51,523 nt of DNA from Acidobacteriota bacterium (GCA_016870915.1 VFZY01000009.1:1-51523), one strand, 5' to 3'. Counted from the first letter of the stretch, positions 8,358 through 18,065 are shown. Notes: a model not told the origin generated them from the letters alone. Numbers and translations: made by a program.

Positions 8358-9142
8358 GAGGTCTGTTCCTCCGCCCAGGAGCGGCGGATGGCGGCAATGT
8401 CCGCGCGCATGTGCTGGCGAAACAAGGTGATGTCGGCGCTGTGAATGATGAAGTTGGCGCCGAGACGGAGCCAGCGCACCTGCCCTTCGGTTGCGCCCCA
8501 GAAGTGAATGCCGGCCCCCACTCCCGCAGCTCGCGCCGCGCGAAAGATGGTCTCGCAAGCCGCAAGGAATTCCGGGTGATCGTATTGCTCGGGAAGCCCA
8601 AGACTGCAAGAAAGGTCATGCGGGCCGATGAGGACGGCATCGAGATCCGGAACGGCGAGAATCTCGTCCAGCGCCTGGATCGCCGGGACGCTCTCGATAT
8701 TGACGATGAGCAGGCGGCTTCGCGCCGCGTCCGCAACATACGACTCCAGGGCAGGCTCCGCGGGAGAACCGGACAACATCCCTTCGAGTTTCTGGCCCTT
8801 GATGGGCCTCATCTTCACGGCCCCGCGCAATGCCCGCACCTGGTGCGCGTTTTCCACGTATGGCGCTATGACTCCGGCGGCGCCGCCATCGAGCACCATC
8901 GCAGCGGCGTAAGGATCCGGCGAAGGAATGCGCACCAATGGCGGCAATCCGAGCGCGGCGTAGGTCTGGCACATCCAACTCAGTGGAGCGCGATCCAACG
9001 CGATGTGTTCGGTGTCTAGGAATACGAAGTCGAGGCCGAGATCCCGGACGGCCTCCGGCCAGCGGGGTGAGGGCGAAACAATGAGCGTGCCGAAGGCCAG
9101 TTCGCCGGCGCGCAACCGTGTACGAAGCTCGAGTGACGTCAT
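8354..9142 (-). CDS. HpcH/HpaI-type aldolase
   Basis: Class II, divalent-metal aldolase of 262 residues that splits 2-keto-3-deoxy acids into pyruvate and an aldehyde (family knowledge). The family residues are visible: His in DTEHIALD, Arg in LVRIPSP, GVIAPYVENA, the metal ligand Glu in NIESVPAI and Asp in IGPHDLS. No signal peptide is present, so it is cytoplasmic. Both ends overlap neighbours by 4 bp (ATGA), placing it firmly between the sialidase-like gene and the GntR gene. Its presence next to a sialic acid lyase is unusual, since both make pyruvate. It may act on a related keto-deoxy acid such as KDN or KDO, or on one from another sugar of the same glycan (inference). Confidence 0.85.
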   Translation of the reverse strand: MTSLELRTRLRAGELAFGTLIVSPSPRWPEAVRDLGLDFVFLDTEHIALDRAPLSWMCQTYAALGLPPLVRIPSPDPYAAAMVLDGGAAGVIAPYVENAHQVRALRGAVKMRPIKGQKLEGMLSGSPAEPALESYVADAARSRLLIVNIESVPAIQALDEILAVPDLDAVLIGPHDLSCSLGLPEQYDHPEFLAACETIFRAARAAGVGAGIHFWGATEGQVRWLRLGANFIIHSADITLFRQHMRADIAAIRRSWAEEQTS

Positions 9143-10278
9143 TTCTTGATGCGAATCCTGCCAAATTTGATGTGGGTCCGCGGGGTATTGGCCGTGCCAC
9201 TATCCCACACGGCGCGGAAGTCTCCGGGCGCTACCTCGATCAGCGTGGGGTAGGAGTTCTTGATGCCGGCGTCGTAGAACGTCTTCTCCTCACTCCAGGC
9301 TCCGCCGGGCGGTTTCGTCTTATACCGAAGCGACGTGCGCGATCCCTTGGCCGGCTGGGCGGGACCGTCGCTGTAGACGTACACATGCGTGCCGTCCTTC
9401 GCTCGGCCGTAATAGCTCTTCGACTTGGCGTTATGAAGGTCGGGTTCGGCTTGCGCCGGGCTCCAGGTGCGGCCATTGTCCTTGCTAACGCTCGAAAACG
9501 CACGGGGCGGATTGGTCGTTTGGGATGCATCCTCGTATAAGGCCGTGCGCATCATGATCTTCAACTCACCCGCTGCGTCGCCAGGCGCGATGTTCCCTTC
9601 GTGCAGGAACACTTTGTTGCCCGTTGAGGGCTGTGGAATGTACGCCTCCAGCCGCCACTCCAACAAACTGCTGCTGCTGAGCACGAAGTGATCTCGTGAG
9701 CCGCGCTCGTCTTTTTGAAGAGTGTTCCGATGCGCGGGCAGCAGATAGCGCTGCTGGCCGTTCACCACCACTGCCTCAATACCCGCGTTGAGGATCAGCG
9801 GACCGCCGTAGTCCATCGCCAATTCCACCGGGGTCCAGGTGCGGCCGCCATCGGCCGTGTATGCGGCGGTCAGATGCGAGTCTTCACTGTTGGTGTAGTT
9901 GAGTGGACATCGCATCGCGAAGCACCAGATGACTTCCTGGCCCGGCGGACGGAATAAGACGGGATTGGCATAACCATACTGCTGAGCGCCTTGGCGTATC
10001 CGATGATCGAAGATCGCCGCCGGCTCTTCCCAACTGTCCCCGTCGTCTGTTGAGACGCTGGCCAGGATCGAACCCATGTCCTTTTTCCCGTTCGCCATAG
10101 CGCCAAAGGCGACGACCAGCTGGCGGCGCTTCCACTGCGCGATAAACGGCTGCCACAATCGCCAGGACTCTGGGTGCCTGTCAACGTGGCGGATGACGCG
10201 AATGCCGTTGACGTCGCCCTTGAATCCAGAATCCTGTGCAAGAAGAGTCGACGAAACAAGCAAGAGTGGGATGAACAT
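9139..10278 (-). CDS. Exported BNR-repeat sialidase-family protein
   Basis: This 379-residue protein has a signal peptide (MFIPLLLVSSTLLAQ) and a six-bladed beta-propeller pattern with three clear Asp boxes: STDDGDSW, TADGGRTW and SKDNGRTW. The canonical F/Y-R-I-P motif of GH33 sialidases is absent near the N-terminus, so it may be a divergent sialidase, a carbohydrate-binding propeller or another glycoside hydrolase. Tyr-rich YGYANPVLF and SYYGRAKD could form the active site. I prefer ATG 10278; an in-frame GTG at 10284 lies about 6 bases after a plausible -10 box and would make a leaderless start. It is the first gene of the leftward operon, and its stop overlaps the aldolase ATG. Confidence 0.8.
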   Translation of the reverse strand: MFIPLLLVSSTLLAQDSGFKGDVNGIRVIRHVDRHPESWRLWQPFIAQWKRRQLVVAFGAMANGKKDMGSILASVSTDDGDSWEEPAAIFDHRIRQGAQQYGYANPVLFRPPGQEVIWCFAMRCPLNYTNSEDSHLTAAYTADGGRTWTPVELAMDYGGPLILNAGIEAVVVNGQQRYLLPAHRNTLQKDERGSRDHFVLSSSSLLEWRLEAYIPQPSTGNKVFLHEGNIAPGDAAGELKIMMRTALYEDASQTTNPPRAFSSVSKDNGRTWSPAQAEPDLHNAKSKSYYGRAKDGTHVYVYSDGPAQPAKGSRTSLRYKTKPPGGAWSEEKTFYDAGIKNSYPTLIEVAPGDFRAVWDSGTANTPRTHIKFGRIRIKK

Positions 10279-10290
10279 GCACACCCGTTA

Positions 10291-10319
10291 ATGATAACGA
10301 GAAGTGGCAAAATTGGCAA
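10291..10319 (-). promoter_or_regulatory. Predicted sigma70-type promoter of the leftward operon
   Basis: On the minus strand TTGCCA (10319-10314) is followed after 17 bp by TATCAT (10296-10291). Transcription would begin near 10284, at or just before the first codons of the sialidase-like gene. Only 5 bp separate its -35 box from the -35 box of the rightward promoter. Confidence 0.5.
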
Positions 10320-10337
10320 TTGAATTGACACTTGGCA
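10305..10337. promoter_or_regulatory. Candidate operator: repeated TTGGCA boxes and an 11-bp palindrome
   Basis: TGGCAA occurs at 10305 and 10314 and TTGGCA at 10332. Between the last two is CAATT-G-AATTG (10317-10327), symmetric about one base and overlapping the rightward -35 box. Such a central site could let one regulator control both operons. The in-operon GntR protein is the obvious candidate, but binding is inference. Confidence 0.35.
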
Positions 10338-10353
10338 GTCGCATCACTACAAT
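10325..10353 (+). promoter_or_regulatory. Predicted strong promoter of the rightward operon
   Basis: A perfect -35 box TTGACA (10325-10330), a 17-bp spacer and TACAAT (10348-10353) precede the receptor ATG at 10362. Transcription would start at about 10360-10362, so the mRNA would be leaderless; no Shine-Dalgarno sequence is present before the ATG. Confidence 0.7.
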
Positions 10354-10361
10354 TAACGCTA

Positions 10362-13300
10362 ATGATCAGGTGCGTCTCTCTCCTGCTTTGCGCCGGTCTA
10401 ACCGCGCTGGGTCAGACGACCAGGGGGCGCATCGTTGGCGTCGTTTCGGACACCTCAGGTGGCATCGTCCCTTCAGCTTCCGTCGTGGCCCGGAACGTCG
10501 GAACGAGCGCCCGGTTGACCGCTTTGACGAGCGCTTCCGGGACGTTTGCCTTCGCCGACCTGCCCATCGGCCGCTACGAAATCTCGGTTGAACTCGCGGG
10601 CTTCAAGAAGTATGTGCAGGGCCCGTTTGACTTGCTTGTCGATCAAACGGTGCGCATCGACGTCCGGCTCGAAGTGGGGCAGGTCACCGAGCAGGTCACC
10701 GTAAAGGAAGGTGCACCCCTCATCCAAACGGACCAGTCGGGTATCAGTCAGGTGGTGGAAAATCAGACCGTCGTCCAATTGCCCCTGAACGGCCGCAACT
10801 TCGTCCGCCTCGGCTCGCTGGTTCCGGGTACGACGCGCGGCTCGCCGGGCGACGGCACGCGCCGCACACGCCAGCAGGGCGAACTGCTCACCGCCAATGG
10901 CGCTCGCGCGGAGCACAATAGTTTTCTGCTCGATGGCGCGGAGAACAACTCGGCCATCGAGGGTGTCGCCGTGGTGATTCCGTCGGTCGATGCCGTACAG
11001 GAGTTCAAGGTCCAAACCTCGAACTACTCGGCCGAGTTCGGCCGAGCCGGCGGCGCTATTGTCAACATCGCCATCAAGTCCGGAACCAATGAGTTCCATG
11101 GCACGGCCTATGAGTTTCTGCGCAACGACAAACTTGACGCGCGCGACTACTTCGATCCCGGCAAAACGCCCTTGCGGCGCAACCAGTTCGGCCTCTCCCT
11201 CGGCGGTCCGGTGATTCGCAACCGCGTCTTCCTCTTCGGCAACGGAGAGTGGGTGCGCGAACGCCGCACAAACAACCGCGGCTTCCTGGTGCCGGAATCG
11301 GCATGGCGAAGCGGCGACTTCGCCGGACAGCCCACCGTCTTCGACCCGCTCGATGCCGACGCCGCCGGGACGCGGCGCGCGTTTCCGGCAAATCGCATTC
11401 CGCCCAGCCGCGTGAGCGGCATCTCGCAGAAGGTCATTCCCTATTGGCCCACGCCGAACAATCCCGGCGACCGTGCCCGCAACTACCTCGAGAATTTCAA
11501 CGATCCTGTGAATCAATACCAGTTCCATCTTCGCGGAGACGTGTACGTGACGGCGAAGGATCAGATGATGGTGCGGCTTTCGCAGACCGTTTCGGAGGAC
11601 TTGAACAAGACGATCGGGTTCAACAGCGAATGGAATAACCTCAAACCAAAGGCCGGTGTAGCGTCATGGACCAGGGCACTTTCACCCTCCATGATCAACG
11701 AGGCGCGGTTCTCAGCCTATCTGTTTAACTTCGAGAACCTGCCGGAAGGCCTGGGGCGGGATTTTCCGTCGGAGCTCGGCTTGCCCCGATTTGCCCTCTC
11801 CCCGTCGGTGCTGCGGTTTCCGAGCATCAACCTGCGTAACCTGCAGAACCTGGGCGGTGCGGCCACGCAGCCGCTGTTCCGCAAGGAGACCAACTACCAA
11901 CTGATTGAGGCATTCACCTGGATCCGCGGCAACCAGACCATCAAGATCGGCGGCGAGTTCCGCATCTATCAGATGAACAATTTCCAGCCCCAAACTTCCA
12001 TGGGGCAGTACATCTTCAACGGTCCTTTCACGGGGCAGCGCGGTGCGCAATACGTGAACGGATTCCCGGATTTTTTGCTCGGCTTCCCCAATCAGCAACT
12101 CATCCTCGATCCTACTTTCTACGACGCGAATCGCTTGCGCAACAAGCGGCTGAATCTTTACGTGCAGGACGACATCAACCTGACATCGCGTTTGACCCTG
12201 AATCTCGGTCTGCGTTGGGAACGCGACGGCAACTGGACGAACGCCAACGGCCAATGGGCCTACTTTGACTACGCTAAGGCTGAACTGGTCTATCCCGATA
12301 ATCTGAAGTTTCCCTTCCAGCTTCCTTACTCTCACCGCTTCGAAGCGATTCGTTCGATGAAACGGCCCACCAACCACGCTTTCGCGCCACGCGCCGGGTT
12401 TGCCTGGCGGCCCTTCGGGAACAACAATACCGTTGTCCGGAGCGGATACGGTATTTCCTGGGCGCAGCCTTTGCTTTTTATCCTGAACAACTCGTCGCAG
12501 AATCCGCCACCCTTCTTCTTGCGCACGGATCTGGTCAGCAGCAACCTCACGCCGGAACTGCGCTTTGGTGTGTTCCCCGCACCAGACACACGAGCCCTGG
12601 TGCCGCGTAATCCTTCGTTCTCAACGCACCAGCCGAGCACATTGACCAATGGCTACGTGCAGCAATGGAACTTCGGTCTGGAGCGCGTGCTGCCCGCCCA
12701 CGTGGCCGGCAAGATCTCCTACGTCGGATCCCGCGGGGTTCACCTGGAACGCCGGATGGAGGGCAATCCGGCGCTGCCACCCGGGCCGGGCAACATCAAT
12801 GCTCGGAGGAGATATCCTGAATTCCGTCAGATCGTTCAGCAGGAGTCCTCGGCGTCGTCGTCTTATCATTCGTTGCAGTTGTCCGGAGAGCGCCGGCTGA
12901 GCCGTGGAGTGATGTTCCTGGCGGGGTACACCTGGGCGAAATCAATTGATGACGCGTCGAGTTGGAATCCCAACAGCGATAGCAATCCCTTTCCTCAGGA
13001 TCCGCGCAATCTCCGGTTGGAGCGCGGACGCTCCGCCTTCGACCTGCGCCAGAGGTTCACGCTTTCCTGGGTTTGGGAAGTTCCCGGCAAGACCGTCAGC
13101 CGGATCGCGAATCTCGCGATCGCCGGGTGGCAGTTCTCCGGAATCCTCTCGCTTCAGACCGGATTTGTCACCACCCCAACCCTCGGCGGTGACATTCCGA
13201 ACGCGGGAACGCGTACGACGCGTCCCAACCTGAATGGACCGGGCAATCTGCCACCGTCGCAGCGGACTATCGAGCGCTGGTTCAACACGAGGGCGTTTTC

Positions 13301-13562
13301 CGCGCCGGCGCCGTTCACGTTCGGAACCGCCGGACGCACCATCATCGACACGGCGGGCACCCGCGTCGTCGACTTCTCGGCCATGAAGGTCTTCCGCGTT
13401 CGCGAAGGCCACCAGATCCAGTTCCGCGTCGAGTTCTTCAACGGAACGAATCACCCGAACTTCGGTTCACCGAACATCAACATCGACAACCCTGGTTTGG
13501 GTTCCGTTCGGTCCGGCGGCAGCGGACGAGAAGGCCAATTGGCGATCAAGTACATCTTCTAG
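10362..13562 (+). CDS. TonB-dependent receptor, Oar-like
   Basis: Outer-membrane receptor of 1,066 residues. The start at MIRCVSLLLCAG gives a clean signal peptide and lies directly after the promoter; the longer TTG-started frame would run through the -10 box. A carboxypeptidase-regulatory-like domain (RIVGVVSDTSGGIVPSASV, about 22-110) is followed by the plug (VVQLPLNGRNFVRLGSLVPG; VDAVQEFKVQTSNYSAEFG; VNIAIKSGTNEF) and a large barrel ending GQLAIKYIF. It is the first gene of the rightward run and is followed by a second receptor after 19 bp. By position it should carry the substrate of the sulfatases and sialidase encoded downstream; the ligand itself cannot be read from the sequence. Confidence 0.88.
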   Translation: MIRCVSLLLCAGLTALGQTTRGRIVGVVSDTSGGIVPSASVVARNVGTSARLTALTSASGTFAFADLPIGRYEISVELAGFKKYVQGPFDLLVDQTVRIDVRLEVGQVTEQVTVKEGAPLIQTDQSGISQVVENQTVVQLPLNGRNFVRLGSLVPGTTRGSPGDGTRRTRQQGELLTANGARAEHNSFLLDGAENNSAIEGVAVVIPSVDAVQEFKVQTSNYSAEFGRAGGAIVNIAIKSGTNEFHGTAYEFLRNDKLDARDYFDPGKTPLRRNQFGLSLGGPVIRNRVFLFGNGEWVRERRTNNRGFLVPESAWRSGDFAGQPTVFDPLDADAAGTRRAFPANRIPPSRVSGISQKVIPYWPTPNNPGDRARNYLENFNDPVNQYQFHLRGDVYVTAKDQMMVRLSQTVSEDLNKTIGFNSEWNNLKPKAGVASWTRALSPSMINEARFSAYLFNFENLPEGLGRDFPSELGLPRFALSPSVLRFPSINLRNLQNLGGAATQPLFRKETNYQLIEAFTWIRGNQTIKIGGEFRIYQMNNFQPQTSMGQYIFNGPFTGQRGAQYVNGFPDFLLGFPNQQLILDPTFYDANRLRNKRLNLYVQDDINLTSRLTLNLGLRWERDGNWTNANGQWAYFDYAKAELVYPDNLKFPFQLPYSHRFEAIRSMKRPTNHAFAPRAGFAWRPFGNNNTVVRSGYGISWAQPLLFILNNSSQNPPPFFLRTDLVSSNLTPELRFGVFPAPDTRALVPRNPSFSTHQPSTLTNGYVQQWNFGLERVLPAHVAGKISYVGSRGVHLERRMEGNPALPPGPGNINARRRYPEFRQIVQQESSASSSYHSLQLSGERRLSRGVMFLAGYTWAKSIDDASSWNPNSDSNPFPQDPRNLRLERGRSAFDLRQRFTLSWVWEVPGKTVSRIANLAIAGWQFSGILSLQTGFVTTPTLGGDIPNAGTRTTRPNLNGPGNLPPSQRTIERWFNTRAFSAPAPFTFGTAGRTIIDTAGTRVVDFSAMKVFRVREGHQIQFRVEFFNGTNHPNFGSPNINIDNPGLGSVRSGGSGREGQLAIKYIF

Positions 13563-13581
13563 GCGCGAGGGAATGGGAACC

Positions 13582-16578
13582 ATGATACGTGCGGCAATGA
13601 TCATCGGCGCGCTGGCGGTATCCGCCACCGCGCAGATCGGAGGCGGTTCCGTTGTCGGCAGCATTACGGACCCGTCGGGCGCGTTCGTTGCGGGGGCCAT
13701 CGTCGAAGCACGCAATACCGGAACCGGCGAGGTTCGCACCACCGCCACCAGCGCAGCAGGTTACTACGAGTTCCCCCTGCTGGCGGCGGGCCATTATCGC
13801 CTGGAAGTCCGCAAGAACGGATTTCAACGAGTCTCCACCGCTGCCTTCGTCCTGAATGCCGGAACCCGGCCCCGCTTCGATCTGACGCTGGTCTTGGGCA
13901 CGATTGCGGAGTCGGTGGAGGTTGCTGGCGATGCGCCGCTGGTCAATACCACTACGACCGACCTGGGAGCGGTGATCGATCGCGCCAAACTCGATTCACT
14001 GCCGCTCAACGGCCGCAACTGGCAGCAACTCGTCGGACTGCAGCCCGGTGCACAGGCGTCGCCTTCAACGGACGTCGGCGCTCGGGGCGGCATTGAGTTT
14101 AACGGCTCGTCCGGGTTTGGGATCAACCTCATGCTCGACGGCGTCGACATGTCATTCGGCGAGTACGGTGGTGCGGCCAGCGATACCGCCGCCGGGGGTG
14201 GCGGCGCCCGGATCAATACGGTGAGCGTTGAGGCGATTCAGGAGTTCAAATCGACGGCGAGCGCGTTTTCCGCCGAGTATGGCCGGGCCACCGGCGGCGT
14301 GCTGAACGTCACCACGAAGTCCGGCACCAACCAGTTCCACGGCACCCTCTTCGAGTTCCTGCGCAACGACGCTGTCGATGCCAACAGCTTCTATTCCAAC
14401 CGGTCGGGTTTTCCGAAGCCGCCTCTGCGCTGGAACCAGTACGGCGCGAATCTCGGTGGGCCGGTGCTCCGGAATCGGGCGTTCTTCTTCTTCAACTACG
14501 AGGGCGCCAAGACGCGCCGCAATCAGCAGATTGCCGGCAACGTGGCGACGCCCTTGCTCAAAAACTCCGTTCTTCCTTCGTTCCGCGATACCTTGAACCG
14601 GCTGCCAAACTCGTTCGAACCGACCAACAACCCGAACATCGGACTGCATCGGCGCAACGACCGCAGCAAAACAGACGAGAACACTTTTCTGTCCCGCGTC
14701 GACGTGAATCTTAAATCCCATCGGCTCACCGTGCGCTACAGCTACAACCATCAGAACTTCGCGGATCCGATCTTGCTGGAGGGCAGCCCGCAGCTTTTTC
14801 CGACACGCTTCCACAACGCCGTGGTCCAGGACGGTTGGACGGTTACGCCGTCGATCTTCAACGAGCTGCGCGTGGGCTACAACCGCGTCGACCTCGACCG
14901 CAACTACGTCGGCCTGGGCGGAGTGCCCTCGTGGTTTACCGTGGCGGGTGTCAATCTTGGTGTCAACCTGCAAGCTCACATCCACTTCACGAACAACACC
15001 TACACGGTCGCCGACAACTTCACGATGATCCGGGGGCGCCACACCGTGAAGGCGGGCTTCGAAATTCGCGAAGTTCGCAGCCAGCGATATCAAAACAACG
15101 TGCCGCTCATGTTCTACAACAACCTCAACGACTTCCTCGCCGATCGCGCCAACCGGGTCCGTGTCGTGTTCGGCGGTAACAAGTCGCTGCGCAATCGCAA
15201 CTACGGCTTCTTCGTGCAGGATGACTTCCGTCTCAACTCACGGCTGCAACTGAACGCTGGCGTGCGATACGAGTACTATCCGCCGCTGACCGGCGGATTC
15301 AATCTCGCCTCATCCGATCCGTTCGGCCCGTTTGGCGGCGCTGGCGAACCCATGTGGCGGGCTGACCGTAACAACTTCGGCCCGCGCCTTGGCCTGGTGT
15401 ACGATGCGCTGGGCAACCAGCGTCTGGTGATTCGTGCCGGCGCCGGCATCAGCAACACACCGCCGACGTTCGCGCGCTACTTCGATTTCGCGTTTCTGGA
15501 TCCACGCATTCCGTTCAATCCCATCATTGCTATCGCCGACCTGCCCGCGGGATTCGCGACTCGTTATCCCTTCGATGTATCGTTCATTCCGGCCGTGATC
15601 AACAACCCGCGCTTGCTGCCTTCGAACCTGGTCTTGAGCCGCTCCGTCGCCGACTTCAACTTGCGGGACGAGTATGCGGGTCAATACAACCTGAGTGTCC
15701 AGCATGCCGCCACCAAGAGCCTGGCACTGCAGGCCTCATACGTGGGCAGCCGCGGTTTGAAGGTCTCCGGCGTACGATGGCTGAATCTGCCGGATCCGGC
15801 CACCGGGCGGCGTCCCAGTCCGCAGCTCGGCGACATCTATTTCCGGGAGAACGCGGGTAACTCCTCTTATCACTCGCTGCAGCTTTCCGCCAATCAGCGG
15901 CTCACCCGCGGCACGGCGCTCGATGTCTACTACACGTTCGGCAAGACGCTCAGCTACTACGGCGTCGATTCCACGCTCACCCGCACCAACTCCGCCGTGC
16001 AGGATCCAAACAACATCGCCGCCTCGTACGGCCCCAAGGACAGCGACATCCGCCACATCTGGACCACCGTTTACTCGTATCAATTGCCCTCCGCCGGTTC
16101 CAGCCGTCTGGCGAAGGCCGCGCTCAATGGTTGGACGCTCCAGGGAATCACGGGCTGGCGGTCGGGCCGTCCCGTCAACGTTACGGCCGGCACCGACCAG
16201 ATCGGCAACGCCTACGTGGACGGACAGCGGCCCGACCTGATCGGCGGCGTCGATCCCTACCTTCGCGACAACAACACGCTGCAATGGCTGAATCCGCGTG
16301 CGTTCAGCACCGCCATTCCCCGCGCACAGCGCCGCTACGGCAATCTCGGCTACAACGCCTTGCGTGGCCTGTCCGCCTTCACCTTCGATGCCGCGCTGCA
16401 CAAACGCTTCCGGATTCGCGAAGGGCATCACCTGACGTTTCGCTTCGAAACGTTCAATACCCTGAATCACAAGGTGCTGAATGATCCCAACTCCAATGCG
16501 AGCAATCCGAACTTCGGCCGGATCCTGGGCGCCAGCGGCGGCCGCAATATCCAACTCGCTTTGAAGTACGCTTTCTGA
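13582..16578 (+). CDS. TonB-dependent receptor, Oar-like (paralogue of the 22287 gene)
   Basis: Receptor of 998 residues. MIRAAMIIGALAVSATAQ is a good signal peptide; an ATG three codons earlier (13573) is possible, but GAGGGA lies directly against it and fits the later start better. The regulatory-like domain begins IGGGSVVGSITDPSGAF, the plug has SLPLNGRNWQQLVGLQPG and a Gly/Ala-rich insert near GGGGARINTVSVEAIQEF, and the barrel ends IQLALKYAF. It is clearly more similar to the frameshifted receptor at 22287 than to any other here, sharing the IGGGS start, the VEAI-EEF/QEF segment and the same C-terminus. The two bracket the sulfatase-permease block, which suggests duplication. Confidence 0.88.
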   Translation: MIRAAMIIGALAVSATAQIGGGSVVGSITDPSGAFVAGAIVEARNTGTGEVRTTATSAAGYYEFPLLAAGHYRLEVRKNGFQRVSTAAFVLNAGTRPRFDLTLVLGTIAESVEVAGDAPLVNTTTTDLGAVIDRAKLDSLPLNGRNWQQLVGLQPGAQASPSTDVGARGGIEFNGSSGFGINLMLDGVDMSFGEYGGAASDTAAGGGGARINTVSVEAIQEFKSTASAFSAEYGRATGGVLNVTTKSGTNQFHGTLFEFLRNDAVDANSFYSNRSGFPKPPLRWNQYGANLGGPVLRNRAFFFFNYEGAKTRRNQQIAGNVATPLLKNSVLPSFRDTLNRLPNSFEPTNNPNIGLHRRNDRSKTDENTFLSRVDVNLKSHRLTVRYSYNHQNFADPILLEGSPQLFPTRFHNAVVQDGWTVTPSIFNELRVGYNRVDLDRNYVGLGGVPSWFTVAGVNLGVNLQAHIHFTNNTYTVADNFTMIRGRHTVKAGFEIREVRSQRYQNNVPLMFYNNLNDFLADRANRVRVVFGGNKSLRNRNYGFFVQDDFRLNSRLQLNAGVRYEYYPPLTGGFNLASSDPFGPFGGAGEPMWRADRNNFGPRLGLVYDALGNQRLVIRAGAGISNTPPTFARYFDFAFLDPRIPFNPIIAIADLPAGFATRYPFDVSFIPAVINNPRLLPSNLVLSRSVADFNLRDEYAGQYNLSVQHAATKSLALQASYVGSRGLKVSGVRWLNLPDPATGRRPSPQLGDIYFRENAGNSSYHSLQLSANQRLTRGTALDVYYTFGKTLSYYGVDSTLTRTNSAVQDPNNIAASYGPKDSDIRHIWTTVYSYQLPSAGSSRLAKAALNGWTLQGITGWRSGRPVNVTAGTDQIGNAYVDGQRPDLIGGVDPYLRDNNTLQWLNPRAFSTAIPRAQRRYGNLGYNALRGLSAFTFDAALHKRFRIREGHHLTFRFETFNTLNHKVLNDPNSNASNPNFGRILGASGGRNIQLALKYAF

Positions 16579-16596
16579 AATGGAGTGCCCATCCGA

Positions 16597-18063
16597 ATGC
16601 CCAACCACATGACTCGCCGCGCTTGGCTGGCGGCGGCCGCCGCGCGCCTGGGATTCGCCCAGGTCAACAATCGCAACGTCCTGTTCATCGCCGTCGACGA
16701 CTTGCGGCCGGAACTCGGCTGTTACGGCAACCGCGTCGTGAAGACGCCCAATATCGATGGGTTGGCGCGCCGCGGCGTCGTCTTTGCGCATGCCTATTGC
16801 CAGCAGGCGGTCTGCACTCCGTCGCGCACCTCGTTCTTGAGCGGACTGCGCCCGGACTCGACAAAGGTCTACGAGAACACCAAAGATATCCCCTTCGCCG
16901 AAAAGCTTCCCAAAGCCCTGACACTACCGCATCACTTCCGGAAGAACGGTTACCAGACGCGCGCCTACGGAAAGATCTTCGGAGAAGGCTTCAACGATGC
17001 CCAAGCCTGGTCGCAGCCGCTTTGGCCGCCGGGCATCGCCGGCATGGAATACGTCGACCTGAAGAAGTGGCAGGCGAGTCCGCAGGCCCGGCCGATTCCG
17101 ACGCTCGAGTGGGAGAAGGCCGAGTCCATCCAGGCGCTCGAGGTGCCTGACGACGCCTACCAGGATGGCCGCGTAGCCGATCGCGCCGTAGCGGCACTGC
17201 GCGAGATGCGCGGCAAGCCGTTCTTCTTGGCGGTCGGGTTCCTAAAGCCGCACCTGCCCTTCGCCGCGCCGAAGAAGTACTTCGACCTGTATCCGCTCGA
17301 GAGCATCCCGATGCCGGCGAATCCCGATCCGCCGAAGGGCGCTCCGCCGGTCGCACTGCATGAGTCCATCGAACTGCGCGGCTACACCGACATCGGCAAG
17401 AGGCCGATCACGCCGGAGAAAACTCGCGAACTGATCCGCGCCTACTATGCCTGCACCACTTACACCGACGCGCAGATCGGCAAAGTGCTCGATGAGCTCG
17501 ATCGTCTGGGGCTGACGGCGAACACGACCGTCGTGCTGCTCGGCGACCATGGTTGGCATCTCGGCGAACACAGCCTGTGGGCGAAGACCACGAACTTCGA
17601 ACTCGACACCCGCGCGCCATTGATCATGGCCGGCGCGGGCGTGAAAGCTCGCGGGCAGCAAGTCAGGGGGCTCGTCGAATTCGTCGATCTATACCCAACG
17701 CTGTGTGACGTCTGCGGGCTGGCCGCACCTTCACACCTGGAAGGCCACTCGATGAAACCGCTCCTCGAAAAGCCCAGGCAGCAGTGGAAAGCGGCCGTGT
17801 TCAGCCAATTCCCTCGTCCGTATCGTGGCAAGAATCCCATTCAGGGCATGGGCTACTCGGTGCGCACCGAACGATACCGCTACACCGAATGGCGCATGGA
17901 CAAGGCCTCGGAGAACGCCGTCGAGCTTTATGATCATGCGAGTGACCCGCGCGAGACCGTGAACATCGCCGCGCAGCCGGAAAGCAAGGCGATCGTTGAA
18001 CAGATGCGCGAAACGCTGCGCTCCGGCTGGCGGGCCGCCCTTCCGCCACAATCAAGGAAGTAG
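16597..18063 (+). CDS. Tat-exported sulfatase, iduronate-2-sulfatase-like
   Basis: Formylglycine sulfatase of 488 residues. A twin-arginine leader (MTRRAWLAAAAA) is followed by AVDDLRPELGCYG, the maturation motif C73-TPSR, YGKIFGEGF, KPHLPF and LGDHGWHLGEHSLWAK. This combination is characteristic of iduronate-2-sulfatase-like enzymes, which in characterised members remove 2-O-sulfate from uronic acids of heparan or dermatan sulfate; activity here is not proven. The start is uncertain: GTG 16585, ATG 16597 and ATG 16609 are in frame, and TGGAG at 16581 favours 16597. It follows the receptor after 18 bp and is itself followed by the next sulfatase after 2 bp. Confidence 0.88.
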   Translation: MPNHMTRRAWLAAAAARLGFAQVNNRNVLFIAVDDLRPELGCYGNRVVKTPNIDGLARRGVVFAHAYCQQAVCTPSRTSFLSGLRPDSTKVYENTKDIPFAEKLPKALTLPHHFRKNGYQTRAYGKIFGEGFNDAQAWSQPLWPPGIAGMEYVDLKKWQASPQARPIPTLEWEKAESIQALEVPDDAYQDGRVADRAVAALREMRGKPFFLAVGFLKPHLPFAAPKKYFDLYPLESIPMPANPDPPKGAPPVALHESIELRGYTDIGKRPITPEKTRELIRAYYACTTYTDAQIGKVLDELDRLGLTANTTVVLLGDHGWHLGEHSLWAKTTNFELDTRAPLIMAGAGVKARGQQVRGLVEFVDLYPTLCDVCGLAAPSHLEGHSMKPLLEKPRQQWKAAVFSQFPRPYRGKNPIQGMGYSVRTERYRYTEWRMDKASENAVELYDHASDPRETVNIAAQPESKAIVEQMRETLRSGWRAALPPQSRK

Positions 18064-18065
18064 GA

